9,854 nt of DNA from Dermatophilus congolensis (lineage in GTDB: Bacteria > Actinomycetota > Actinomycetes > Actinomycetales > Dermatophilaceae). A program made the position numbers and the translations under genes. Below are positions 1 through 5,884 of this stretch, piece by piece. Each line of letters begins with the position of its first letter. Within the stretch, counting starts at the first letter, position 1. The stretch lies in NCBI GenBank assembly GCA_030538115.1, contig JAUNUP010000060.1:1-9854 (forward strand), in the 5' to 3' direction. Below the pieces are notes generated by a model. The model had not been told where the DNA came from and searched no databases. It was given only the letters and a program-made list of their open reading frames with translations.

Positions 1-414
1 GCGAGGAGAGGGCGCGGGGGCGACGGCGCGGGGTGCGGGTGCCCGGGGGGTGCTGCGTGAGGAGGGTCGGGGGGCGGCGGTCGCGGAAGGGGCCGGCGCT
101 GCGCGGCGGGCGGTCGTGCTCCGCGTGTCGTCGTCACCGGATCGGGCCAGTGCCGCGTTCGGCACGGTGCTGGGCGTCCGGGATGCGCCCGGGGTGGCGG
201 TAGCCGTGCCCGTCGCAGTGTTCGTAGCGCTCCCAGTGTTCGTGCCGCTCGGAGAGGTGGGCGCCGACGTGGCCCCACTGACCGTCAACACGCGCACGGG
301 GCCGCCGAGGTCCTGCCCTCCGCGGGGCACGAACATGGCGAACAGGCCGGCGACGAGGCCGACGAACACCACGATCGCGGTGACGATGAGCAACGGGGGC
401 CGGGATCTGTTCAT
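1..414 (-). CDS. Membrane-anchored Thr/Ser/Ala/Pro-rich protein, 3' end missing
   Basis: This frame stays open from the ATG at 414-412 to the window edge (138 codons, no stop), so only the N-terminal part is present. After a short basic start (MNRSRPP) there is one hydrophobic stretch at about residues 8-29 (LLIVTAIVVFVGLVAGLFAM), which looks like a signal anchor or uncleaved transmembrane helix. The remainder is low-complexity: Gly/Thr/Ser/Ala to about residue 85, a small DDD acidic spot near 93-96, then Ala/Pro/Arg/Ser repeats. This composition suggests an extracytoplasmic linker or stalk, whose folded domain, if any, would lie beyond the edge. A GGGG sits only two bases before the ATG, so the ribosome site is poor. 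It is divergent from the DUF294 gene across a 97-bp gap (415-511) in which I see no clear promoter. I do not recognise a family and infer no function beyond a surface or membrane location. Confidence 0.6.
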   Translation of the reverse strand, partial: MNRSRPPLLIVTAIVVFVGLVAGLFAMFVPRGGQDLGGPVRVLTVSGATSAPTSPSGTNTGSATNTATGTATATPGASRTPSTVPNAALARSGDDDTRSTTARRAAPAPSATAAPRPSSRSTPRAPAPRAVAPAPSPR

Positions 415-511
415 GTCCCCAGCATGGCCCGAGCATCAAGCGCTGCACGTGAGAACCGGATGAGAGAGTTCTTAGACGCGGATGCGCGGCGCTGGTGTGC
501 TGACATAGGGC

Positions 512-2395
512 ATGGACGTCGAACTCGCCGAGATCCGCGATTTCCTCGCTGCGCACCCTCCGTTCGACGAGTTGCCGGTGGCGGAACTCGACGCTCTGCC
601 CGGCGCGCTCAAGGTGCGGTACGCGCGACGGGGGAGCCACCTGATGAGACAGGGGGAGCCCAACGACGAGGTGTTCATCGTGCGATCGGGAGCTGTCGAC
701 ATCTCCGACAACGCGGGCGAACTCGTCGAGCGCGGCGACACAGGCACCTGCTTCGGCACGACCACGGTCATCGAGGGCGGCCCGTCACAGTTCTCGGTCG
801 TCGCGATCGAAGACCTGCTGGTCTTCGTGCTGCCCGGGCCCACATGGCACGAGTTGGCCGGGCGATACCCGCGGTTCAAGGCGTTTTTCGCCGACCAGCG
901 CAAGGCCCGCATGCGGGGCGCGCTCGCCTCCGTGCACGTCGCCGACACAGGGTCGGCGATCCTGCGCACCCGCGTCGGAGACATGGCGGGCCGCGATCCC
1001 GTGACCGCAGCGCCCGGCATGACGGTGCGCGAGGCGGCGCAGTTGATGAGTGAGGCGAACGTCTCCAGCCTGCTCATCGTCGAGAACAGCGCGCTCGTCG
1101 GCATCATCACCGACCGTGACCTGCGCCGACGCGTGGTCGCCGCGGGCCTGCCCACCGAGCGTCCGGTCAGCGAGGTGATGACCCCGGAGGTCGAGACGGC
1201 CGGCCCCGACGACCTCGCCTTCGAGGTGCTGCTGCGGATGATGGACGGCCGCATCCATCACCTGCCGATCTGGGACCCGTACCCGCCGCCCGGCCGGGCC
1301 GTCGGCGTGGTGACCAGCACCGATCTCGTGCGGCTCGAACACGCGAACCCCATCTACCTCGTCCGCGACGTGGCGAACCAGAACGACGTAGAGGGCCTCG
1401 CCCGCGTGGCGGCGCGCCTGCCTGGCAACGTGGCCAAGTTGGTGTCGCAGGACGCGACCGCCTCCGATATCGGTCGCGTCGTGACGGCCGCGGGCGACGC
1501 GATCACGCGGCGGCTCATCGCACTGGCCGAAGCCGAACTCGGGCCGCCGCCGGTCGCCTATACGTGGCTGGCGCTCGGCTCGCAGGCGCGACTCGAACAG
1601 GTGCTGGGCAGCGACCAGGACCACGCGATCGTCTACGCCGATGTCGACGACGACACACGGGCACATGACGTCGACACCTACCTGCGCGCCCTCGCCGAGC
1701 GCGTCGTCGCGGGGCTCGAGGCGTGCGGCTACCCGCGCTGCCCCGGCGACGTGATGGCCACGGCGGACAAGTGCCGTATGAGCTGGTCACAGTGGAAGTC
1801 GTCGTTCGCCGAGTGGATCCGCGAACCCGACCCCGACGCCGTGCTCGCGACGGGCATCTTCTTCGACGCGAGGCCCGTTCACGGCGAGGCGTCGCTCGCT
1901 TCGTCGCTGCTCGCCTCCGCGGTGACGATGGCGCACGACAACCGGCGCTTTCTCGCTCTACTCGCACGTCGGGCGGCGGCTCACGCACCACCGCTGGGCT
2001 TCTTCCGCAATTTCGTGCTGGGCCGCGAGGGCGAGCAGAAAGACACGCTCGACCTCAAGTGGGGCGGAGTGGGCGCGGTGCAGGAGACAGCGCGGGTGCT
2101 GGCCCTCGCCTCCGGTTCGACGGCGACGGGAACCCTCGACCGTCTGGAGGCAGCGACGCACGCGGGGCGCATCGGCGCCGACCGGGCCTCCGAACTTGCC
2201 GACGCCTACGAATTTCTTGCCTATGTGCGGGTTCGCCATCAGGTGCAGCGCACACAGGCCGGGCTCCCGCCCGACAACTACGTGCGGCCCGACGATCTCT
2301 CGTCGTTCGAGAAACGGCACCTGCGCGACGCCTTCACCACCGTGCGCTCCGCCCAGACCTTCCTCGAGCGCTCGTTCGCCGGGGCCGGGGCGTGA
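512..2395 (+). CDS. cNMP-binding-like / CBS pair / DUF294 nucleotidyltransferase-like signalling protein
   Basis: Full-length 627-aa cytoplasmic protein with the known DUF294 architecture. A cyclic-nucleotide-binding-like beta-barrel covers about residues 10-125, two CBS domains about 152-205 and 215-278 (ending GIITDRDL and GVVTSTDL), the putative nucleotidyltransferase domain about 290-430, and the DUF294 C-terminal helical domain about 465-615. The nucleotidyltransferase signature is visible: G356-S357 followed by SDQD at 367-370, resembling the GlnD (PII uridylyltransferase) active site. KWGGVGAVQE near 516-525 is typical of the C-terminal domain. CBS domains usually bind adenosine ligands, so a nucleotide-sensing protein-modification role is plausible, but the target is unknown. 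The phosphate-binding cassette reads CFGTTTVIEGGPSQFSVVA and lacks the usual Gly-Glu and Arg, so cAMP binding is doubtful. The start is chosen from the family-like N-terminus MDVELAEIRDFLAAHP; the AGGG at 507-510 is too close to be a good ribosome site. It forms an operon with the exonuclease gene 13 bp downstream. Confidence 0.9.
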   Translation: MDVELAEIRDFLAAHPPFDELPVAELDALPGALKVRYARRGSHLMRQGEPNDEVFIVRSGAVDISDNAGELVERGDTGTCFGTTTVIEGGPSQFSVVAIEDLLVFVLPGPTWHELAGRYPRFKAFFADQRKARMRGALASVHVADTGSAILRTRVGDMAGRDPVTAAPGMTVREAAQLMSEANVSSLLIVENSALVGIITDRDLRRRVVAAGLPTERPVSEVMTPEVETAGPDDLAFEVLLRMMDGRIHHLPIWDPYPPPGRAVGVVTSTDLVRLEHANPIYLVRDVANQNDVEGLARVAARLPGNVAKLVSQDATASDIGRVVTAAGDAITRRLIALAEAELGPPPVAYTWLALGSQARLEQVLGSDQDHAIVYADVDDDTRAHDVDTYLRALAERVVAGLEACGYPRCPGDVMATADKCRMSWSQWKSSFAEWIREPDPDAVLATGIFFDARPVHGEASLASSLLASAVTMAHDNRRFLALLARRAAAHAPPLGFFRNFVLGREGEQKDTLDLKWGGVGAVQETARVLALASGSTATGTLDRLEAATHAGRIGADRASELADAYEFLAYVRVRHQVQRTQAGLPPDNYVRPDDLSSFEKRHLRDAFTTVRSAQTFLERSFAGAGA

Positions 2396-2401
2396 GGGGA
2401 G
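2395..2401 (+). promoter_or_regulatory. Ribosome binding site of the DnaQ-like exonuclease
   Basis: AGGGGAG begins on the last base of the DUF294 stop codon (TGA 2393-2395) and lies 7 bases before the ATG at 2409. It fixes the exonuclease start at 2409; the frame is open further upstream, inside the DUF294 gene, but that part is only antiparallel reading of another coding frame. The position on the preceding stop suggests translation of the two genes is coupled. Confidence 0.7.
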
Positions 2402-2408
2402 TGCCGAC

Positions 2409-3140
2409 ATGGGCCTGCTGAGCCGCTGGTCGGCGCACGGCCGGGCAGAATCCAGACGACTGAAACTGGCCGCGCAGGCAACGGCGACACCAGGGGCGGA
2501 GGCGCTCGCCGCGTACCTGACGACCCCGCCTCCGGAGCCCGACACGGACATCGGCGACCTGCCCCTGCTGGCCGTCGACATGGAGACCACCGGACTCGAC
2601 CCGCGCCGCGACAGGCTGCTGTCGATCGGTTTCGTCGCGCTGAACGGCCTCGAGATCGACCTGTCGACGGCCGTGCACCTCGTCATCCGACAGGAGCCGT
2701 CGGCCACGGGCGTCGACCAGGGAGTGGGGCAGAGTGCCACCGTCCACCACCTCACCGACGACGCTCTCGCGGCCGGGGTGCCGCTGCGGGAGGCGATAGA
2801 GCGGCTGCTCATGGCCCTGACCGGCCGCGCGATGCTCGTGCACTTCTCCGACATCGAGACAGGCTTTCTCGACGCCGCATGCCAGCGCCTGTACGGCGTC
2901 GGAGCCACTACGACCTGCATCGACACCCTCGAGCTCCACCGGCGGCTACTGACCGGGGGAGGCGACAACGTGCTTCCGGCGGGTGCGTTGCGCCTGGCTG
3001 CCGCCCGACAGACTCTCGGACTGCCCCGGTACGGCGCCCACGAGGCCCTCACCGACGCACTCGCGTGCGCCGAGCTCTACCTCGCGCAGGTGGTCCGGCT
3101 CGGCGGCGAGGGCCAGATGCCGTTGAAGCGCCTGGTGTGA
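2409..3140 (+). CDS. DnaQ-like DEDDh 3'-5' exonuclease
   Basis: A 243-aa protein of the RNase T/DnaQ exonuclease superfamily. After a basic N-terminal extension of about 50 residues, Exo I is LAVDMETTGLDP with D57 and E59. Exo II is HFSDIETGFLDA (about 145-156), and Exo III is YGAHEALTDALACAEL with H211 and D216. These are the metal-binding and general-base residues of the DEDDh class, expected to remove nucleotides from 3' ends of DNA or RNA with two Mg2+ ions. Exo II has Glu (E150) where DnaQ has the catalytic Asp, seen in some family members and probably still functional. No polymerase or helicase domain is attached, and it is not obviously the replicative epsilon subunit. Pairing with a DUF294 protein recurs in bacteria, suggesting the two work together, perhaps with the DUF294 protein controlling the nuclease; that link is inference. 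The natural substrate is not evident. Confidence 0.88.
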   Translation: MGLLSRWSAHGRAESRRLKLAAQATATPGAEALAAYLTTPPPEPDTDIGDLPLLAVDMETTGLDPRRDRLLSIGFVALNGLEIDLSTAVHLVIRQEPSATGVDQGVGQSATVHHLTDDALAAGVPLREAIERLLMALTGRAMLVHFSDIETGFLDAACQRLYGVGATTTCIDTLELHRRLLTGGGDNVLPAGALRLAAARQTLGLPRYGAHEALTDALACAELYLAQVVRLGGEGQMPLKRLV

Positions 3141-3178
3141 CCGAGTCCACGGCAACGAGTCTTCAAATGTAAGGACAA

Positions 3179-3212
3179 ACAGTTGACACCTGTGCTCGCG
3201 CGCGTGCAGGCT
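3179..3212 (+). promoter_or_regulatory. Candidate promoter and overlapping operator of the Gfo/Idh/MocA gene
   Basis: A consensus -35 box TTGACA lies at 3183-3188, followed 18 bp later by CAGGCT (3207-3212), which keeps the conserved A and final T of a -10 box. An imperfect palindrome, ACAG-TTGACAC-CTGT (3179-3193), overlaps the -35 box, a usual position for a repressor site. The upstream gene ends at 3140, so this gene need not depend on the DUF294 operon. Boxes are called by eye; the -10 is weak. Confidence 0.4.
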
Positions 3213-3247
3213 TGCGTCGGGCGCCGCCCACACTGGGCGAGCACAGG
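3189..3247. repeat. 11-bp inverted repeat in the dehydrogenase leader
   Basis: CCTGTGCTCGC (3189-3199) and GCGAGCACAGG (3237-3247) are perfect reverse complements separated by 37 bp; a small GGGC/GCCC hairpin lies within the spacer near 3219-3230. If transcription starts near 3219 the left arm is outside the RNA, and the pair would be two DNA sites about 48 bp apart (centre to centre), as for a looping or dimeric regulator. If it starts further upstream, the arms would form a long stem in the 5' leader ending 28 bases before the GTG. Confidence 0.55.
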
Positions 3248-3264
3248 CACCAGGTACACGGTCG

Positions 3265-3270
3265 AAGGAG
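3265..3270 (+). promoter_or_regulatory. Ribosome binding site setting the dehydrogenase start
   Basis: AAGGAG lies 5 bases before a GTG at 3276-3278. The frame is open upstream to a TTG at 3183, but translating from there adds about 31 residues with no family resemblance. The GTG places the Rossmann strand MRIGVAGVGRIG at the very N-terminus, as is normal for this family. Confidence 0.8.
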
Positions 3271-3275
3271 CAGAC

Positions 3276-4280
3276 GTGCGCATCGGAGTAGCGGGAGTCG
3301 GACGTATCGGGGCGTTCCACGCACGGACACTGCAGGGTCTTGACCAGGTCGACTCGCTGGTACTTGCCGATGCCGTGCCGGGAGCTGCCGAAAAGGTCGC
3401 CGCCGAACTCGGTGTCGAGTCGGCCGACAGCGTGGAGGCGCTGCTTGCCTCCGGTCTCGACGGGTTCGTCATCGCCGCGGGTACGCCGGCGCATGCGTCG
3501 CTCATCCGCGCGGGCGTCGAGGCCGGCATCCCGACGTTCTGCGAGAAGCCCGCCGCGATGAACATCGACGAGACGCTCGACCTCCTGCGGCTCGAGGAGA
3601 GCACCGACGTGCCGGTGCACATCGGCTTTCAGCGTCGCTTCGACTCCGGCTACCGCCGCGCCCAGCAGGCCGTGGCGGCAGGTGAACTCGGGTTCGTGCA
3701 CACGATCACGTCGTGGACCTTCGACGCCCACCCTCCCCACCTCGACTACATCCCCACCTCGGGCGGCATCTTCCGCGACTGCAACATCCACGACTACGAC
3801 ATCCTGCGTTTTGTGACCGGGCGCGAGGTGGTGCGTGTGTACACGGTGGGGTCGAACAAGGGAGACCCGTTCTTCACCGAGTCCGGCGATGTCGACAGCG
3901 GCGCGTCGCTGCTCACGTTCGACGACGGCACCACGGCGTTCGTCGCCTCCACCCGGTACCACGGCTCCGGCCACGACGTGCGGATGGAGGTGCACGGCAG
4001 CAAGGGCGCGCTGTCGGTGGGCCTCGACGACTCGCTCGCCGTGGCGTCGGCGCAAGAGGGAGTGACCTTCCCGGCCGGGCCGCCGGTCTGGTCGTTCATG
4101 GAGCGCTTCCAGCCCGCCTACGTCGCCGAACTCACGGCCTTCGCCGACGTCGCGGCGGGGCGCCTCCCGTCGCCGTGCACGATTCGCGACGGCCTCGAGG
4201 CCGCCCGCATCGCCGACGCGTGCCAGCTCTCGAAAGACGAGTCCCGCCCGGTAGACCTCACGGAAATCCGCACGGCGTAG
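3276..4280 (+). CDS. Gfo/Idh/MocA family NAD(P)-dependent oxidoreductase (inositol/sugar dehydrogenase-like)
   Basis: A 334-aa cytoplasmic enzyme, the usual length for myo-inositol 2-dehydrogenase relatives. The N-terminal Rossmann fold starts at once with MRIGVAGVGRIGAFHA (GxGxxG, residues 7-12). The catalytic Glu-Lys-Pro motif is FCEKPAAM with K91. The substrate domain follows: GFQRRFD (117-123), then RDCNIHDYDILRF with D168 and H172, the conserved pair that works with the lysine in hydride transfer between a secondary alcohol and NAD(P)+. All catalytic positions are present, so the enzyme should be active. The sequence resembles inositol 2-dehydrogenases most, but substrate cannot be set from motifs, and no iol or sugar-uptake genes are nearby. 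The GTG start is fixed by AAGGAG at 3265-3270. It has its own candidate promoter and is closed by a strong hairpin, so it looks like a single-gene transcription unit. Confidence 0.88.
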   Translation: MRIGVAGVGRIGAFHARTLQGLDQVDSLVLADAVPGAAEKVAAELGVESADSVEALLASGLDGFVIAAGTPAHASLIRAGVEAGIPTFCEKPAAMNIDETLDLLRLEESTDVPVHIGFQRRFDSGYRRAQQAVAAGELGFVHTITSWTFDAHPPHLDYIPTSGGIFRDCNIHDYDILRFVTGREVVRVYTVGSNKGDPFFTESGDVDSGASLLTFDDGTTAFVASTRYHGSGHDVRMEVHGSKGALSVGLDDSLAVASAQEGVTFPAGPPVWSFMERFQPAYVAELTAFADVAAGRLPSPCTIRDGLEAARIADACQLSKDESRPVDLTEIRTA

Positions 4281-4306
4281 CCGGGGGCGACGCTGAGCCT
4301 GTGGAG

Positions 4307-4333
4307 TCGCCACTCAGCGGAGCTGAGTGGCGA
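4307..4333 (+). terminator. Hairpin terminator after the dehydrogenase
   Basis: TCGCCACTCAGC (4307-4318) and GCTGAGTGGCGA (4322-4333) are perfect complements: a 12-bp stem with a GGA loop, extendable by one G-U pair. It lies 26 bases after the dehydrogenase stop. There is no U-tract, as is common for actinobacterial intrinsic terminators. An upstream CGCTGAG (4291-4297) could compete for the left arm (CTCAGCG, 4313-4319). Confidence 0.75.
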
Positions 4334-4372
4334 TCGGCCATGTGTGCCGCAGGGACGACGTTGGAACTGCGA

Positions 4373-4381
4373 GTTGTCAAC
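4373..4381 (+). promoter_or_regulatory. Possible promoter/operator element before the OB/PIN gene pair
   Basis: The gap 4334-4462 must carry the promoter of the downstream pair, because a terminator closes the gene before it. GTTGTCAAC (4373-4381) is a short palindrome and contains TTGTCA, a fair -35 box, but I see no convincing -10 box at 16-19 bp. Toxin-antitoxin promoters usually carry such palindromes for autoregulation, which is the only reason it is listed. The rest of the gap is G-rich with no other structure that I can support. Confidence 0.2.
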
Positions 4382-4462
4382 AAGCGCAGGTGCGCTGGGA
4401 TGGGTGGGGGACACTGTCGGTGGTGGGTGCGACGATCAGGGCCTTCCGGGAAGGGGAGCGAG

Positions 4463-5314
4463 ATGCGGGAGATCGAGATCCGGCTGATCGGTCACGACGG
4501 TCCTGACGGTGAGTTGCGTGCCGACCGGGCGGCAGGGATCGCCAAGAGTCTGGACGACCTCGTGCTGCGGCTCACGCGTGAGGCGGCCGAGATGGCGGGC
4601 CGAGGTAGGCCCGGTGTCGTCATCGAAAAGCTCGGTGAGGTGCGTCTTGCGGGTATCGACAGGGGCAGCACGGTGCTTACGTTCGCGATCGGTGATGCGG
4701 ATGCGCTCGAGATCGACCCGCTGAGTGAGCCGACGCAGCAGATGTTCGACGAACTCGTGCAGGGCATCGCCGCTAACCATCGACCGGAGTTCGTGACCGA
4801 CACCATTAGCGAGGCCACCGACCGGCTCATCGCGGCCCTGCAGAAGGCGGCGCTTGAGGTGGACATCGCGATCGATCGCCGCCGTAGTGCGCGGCTCGCG
4901 CTGGCGACGGTGAGCCGCGACGTCTGGAAACCTCTGGACCCCGGGGGAGAAGTGACGACGCTGGTAGGCCTCCTTGAAGCGGTCGACCTGCGGAATGCGC
5001 ACTTCAGGCTGCTCGATGATGCAGGCAATCGCATCGAGCTGATCGACGTCGTCAACAGCGAAGCCGTCGCGCCGCTGGCCGGTAGTCGGGTGGCAGCGAC
5101 GGGCACATATGCAAAGGCATCCGGAGCAGGGCGCTCACGGATCGAGGGTGCGAGCATCGCCGAGTTCTCGTTGCCGGCCCTGCTCTTGGAGGCGGTCGCG
5201 CCGCTGAGCGGGCTCCCCGGAATCGACGCACCTGGTGGGCTACTCCCGCTGCCGGCCGACCTCGAGTTGAGCGACGAAGAGTTGGATGCCTTCCTGGCGG
5301 CGATCCATGAGTAA
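4463..5314 (+). CDS. Unknown 283-aa protein with OB-fold-like segment; putative antitoxin partner of the PIN protein
   Basis: I do not recognise a named family. Start ATG has AAGGGGAG (4451-4458) 4 bases before it. Three parts can be seen. Residues 1-140 are alpha/beta, with EVRLAGIDRGSTVLTF (about 59-74) as the most motif-like strand pair. Residues about 163-236 look like a small OB-fold-type barrel: TTLVGLLEAVDLRNAHFRL, then GSRVAATGTYAKASGAGRSR and a closing strand. The C-terminus, after a Gly/Leu/Pro linker, is a short acidic amphipathic helix, LELSDEELDAFLAAIHE (267-283), like the toxin-binding tail of many type II antitoxins. The stop overlaps the PIN gene start by 8 bp, the standard antitoxin-toxin layout. 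The natural reading is that this is the antitoxin, but it is over three times the length of a usual VapB and shows no ribbon-helix-helix, AbrB or HTH motif. Alternatively it is a nucleic-acid-binding partner that presents RNA to the PIN nuclease. Function is inferred from context only. Confidence 0.75.
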   Translation: MREIEIRLIGHDGPDGELRADRAAGIAKSLDDLVLRLTREAAEMAGRGRPGVVIEKLGEVRLAGIDRGSTVLTFAIGDADALEIDPLSEPTQQMFDELVQGIAANHRPEFVTDTISEATDRLIAALQKAALEVDIAIDRRRSARLALATVSRDVWKPLDPGGEVTTLVGLLEAVDLRNAHFRLLDDAGNRIELIDVVNSEAVAPLAGSRVAATGTYAKASGAGRSRIEGASIAEFSLPALLLEAVAPLSGLPGIDAPGGLLPLPADLELSDEELDAFLAAIHE

Positions 5315-5729
5315 CCAGCGCGTCGCAATGCTTGACACCGACACTTGGAGCCTCCTCGTATTCAAGCGTGACAGCAAAGACCCCCGGGTGCCCCGGTGGC
5401 GGCGAGCCATCGAGGGGTATGTGCTGTGCATCTCCGCACAAACGCGCGGCGAAGTGCTCTACGGGGCTTTGCGGCAGGGGTGGTGCGGCACGCGCATGGC
5501 CGCGGTGCGGCGATCGCTCGACGCGATGACGGTGCTGCACCCGACCGAGGGTGTGGTCGAGGCGTGGGCTCGGTTGCGCTCAGACTGTTCGGCCTCGGGC
5601 CACTCCCTGCACCAGAAGCAGCACATGGGCGACGCCTGGGTGGCGGCCACGGCCACCGCCCACCGTTTACCTCTCCTGGCCGGTGATCAGATCTTCGAAT
5701 CATTCCCGGGTTGCCGTTGCTGTCCGTAG
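5307..5729 (+). CDS. PIN-domain ribonuclease, VapC-like toxin with shifted C-terminus
   Basis: A 140-aa PIN-domain protein, the size of a VapC toxin. The four acidic residues of the active site are present: D10 in AMLDTDTWS, E49 in TRGEVLYGAL, D109 in MGDAWVAATA and D127 in LLAGDQIFESF. VapC proteins use Mg2+ or Mn2+ there to cut specific RNAs, often tRNA or rRNA, and arrest growth until an antitoxin blocks them. The ATG (5307) overlaps the stop of the upstream gene (TAA 5312-5314) with no good ribosome site of its own, so translation is probably coupled; an internal ATG at 5328 is also possible. The protein ends FPGCRCCP, unlike the family. One extra base near 5709-5710 would instead give FPG-LPLLSVDPDA ending at TGA 5741-5743, the expected final strand. 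The gene is therefore likely frameshifted after its last catalytic residue, or there is a sequencing error. Target RNA unknown. Confidence 0.85.
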   Translation: MSNQRVAMLDTDTWSLLVFKRDSKDPRVPRWRRAIEGYVLCISAQTRGEVLYGALRQGWCGTRMAAVRRSLDAMTVLHPTEGVVEAWARLRSDCSASGHSLHQKQHMGDAWVAATATAHRLPLLAGDQIFESFPGCRCCP

Positions 5730-5776
5730 ACCCCGATGCCTGAGGTCCCTGGGGTGCCCGACCGTTCCATGTGTGA

Positions 5777-5884
5777 ATTGCCGAAGTGCTAGCACGCGAC
5801 ATCGTCGAAGACCTCACGGCCGCGCTGGCCGAGTTCGAGGCAGTGGCCTCTGCGCTGGAGGAGCAGGCTTCGACTACTCCTTGA
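5777..5884 (+). pseudogene. C-terminal fragment resembling a type I restriction methyltransferase (HsdM)
   Basis: Directly after an in-frame TGA (5774-5776) a frame reads IAEVLARDIVEDLTAALAEF, continues EAVASALEEQASTTP and stops at 5882-5884. This amphipathic, Ala/Glu/Leu-rich helix resembles the C-terminal tail of N-6 adenine DNA methylases of type I restriction systems, but from memory only. It has no ribosome site, and its only in-frame start candidate is a GTG at 5786, so it is read as the stump of a larger gene whose body is gone. Its stop overlaps the stop of the convergent BenE gene (5874-5876) by 11 bp, so the break point lies between the PIN gene and this tail. It could also be a chance frame; GC-rich coding composition and the coherent helix argue mildly against that. 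Confidence 0.4.

Noticed and set aside
50..640. Frames on both strands over the left-hand region (50-463 plus, 134-640 minus)
   Set aside because: Composition is Arg/Val/His-rich with no motif; the minus-strand frame open from 414 to the edge gives a coherent anchor helix and Ser/Thr/Pro tail instead.
3183..3275. N-terminal extension of the dehydrogenase from a TTG at 3183
   Set aside because: It would begin inside the -35 box, lacks a ribosome site, and precedes the Rossmann strand; GTG 3276 has AAGGAG at correct spacing.
2946..4313. 455-codon minus-strand frame opposite the dehydrogenase
   Set aside because: Arg/Gly/Val/His-rich with no motif and lies exactly opposite a gene with a complete active site; long antisense frames are normal at this GC content.
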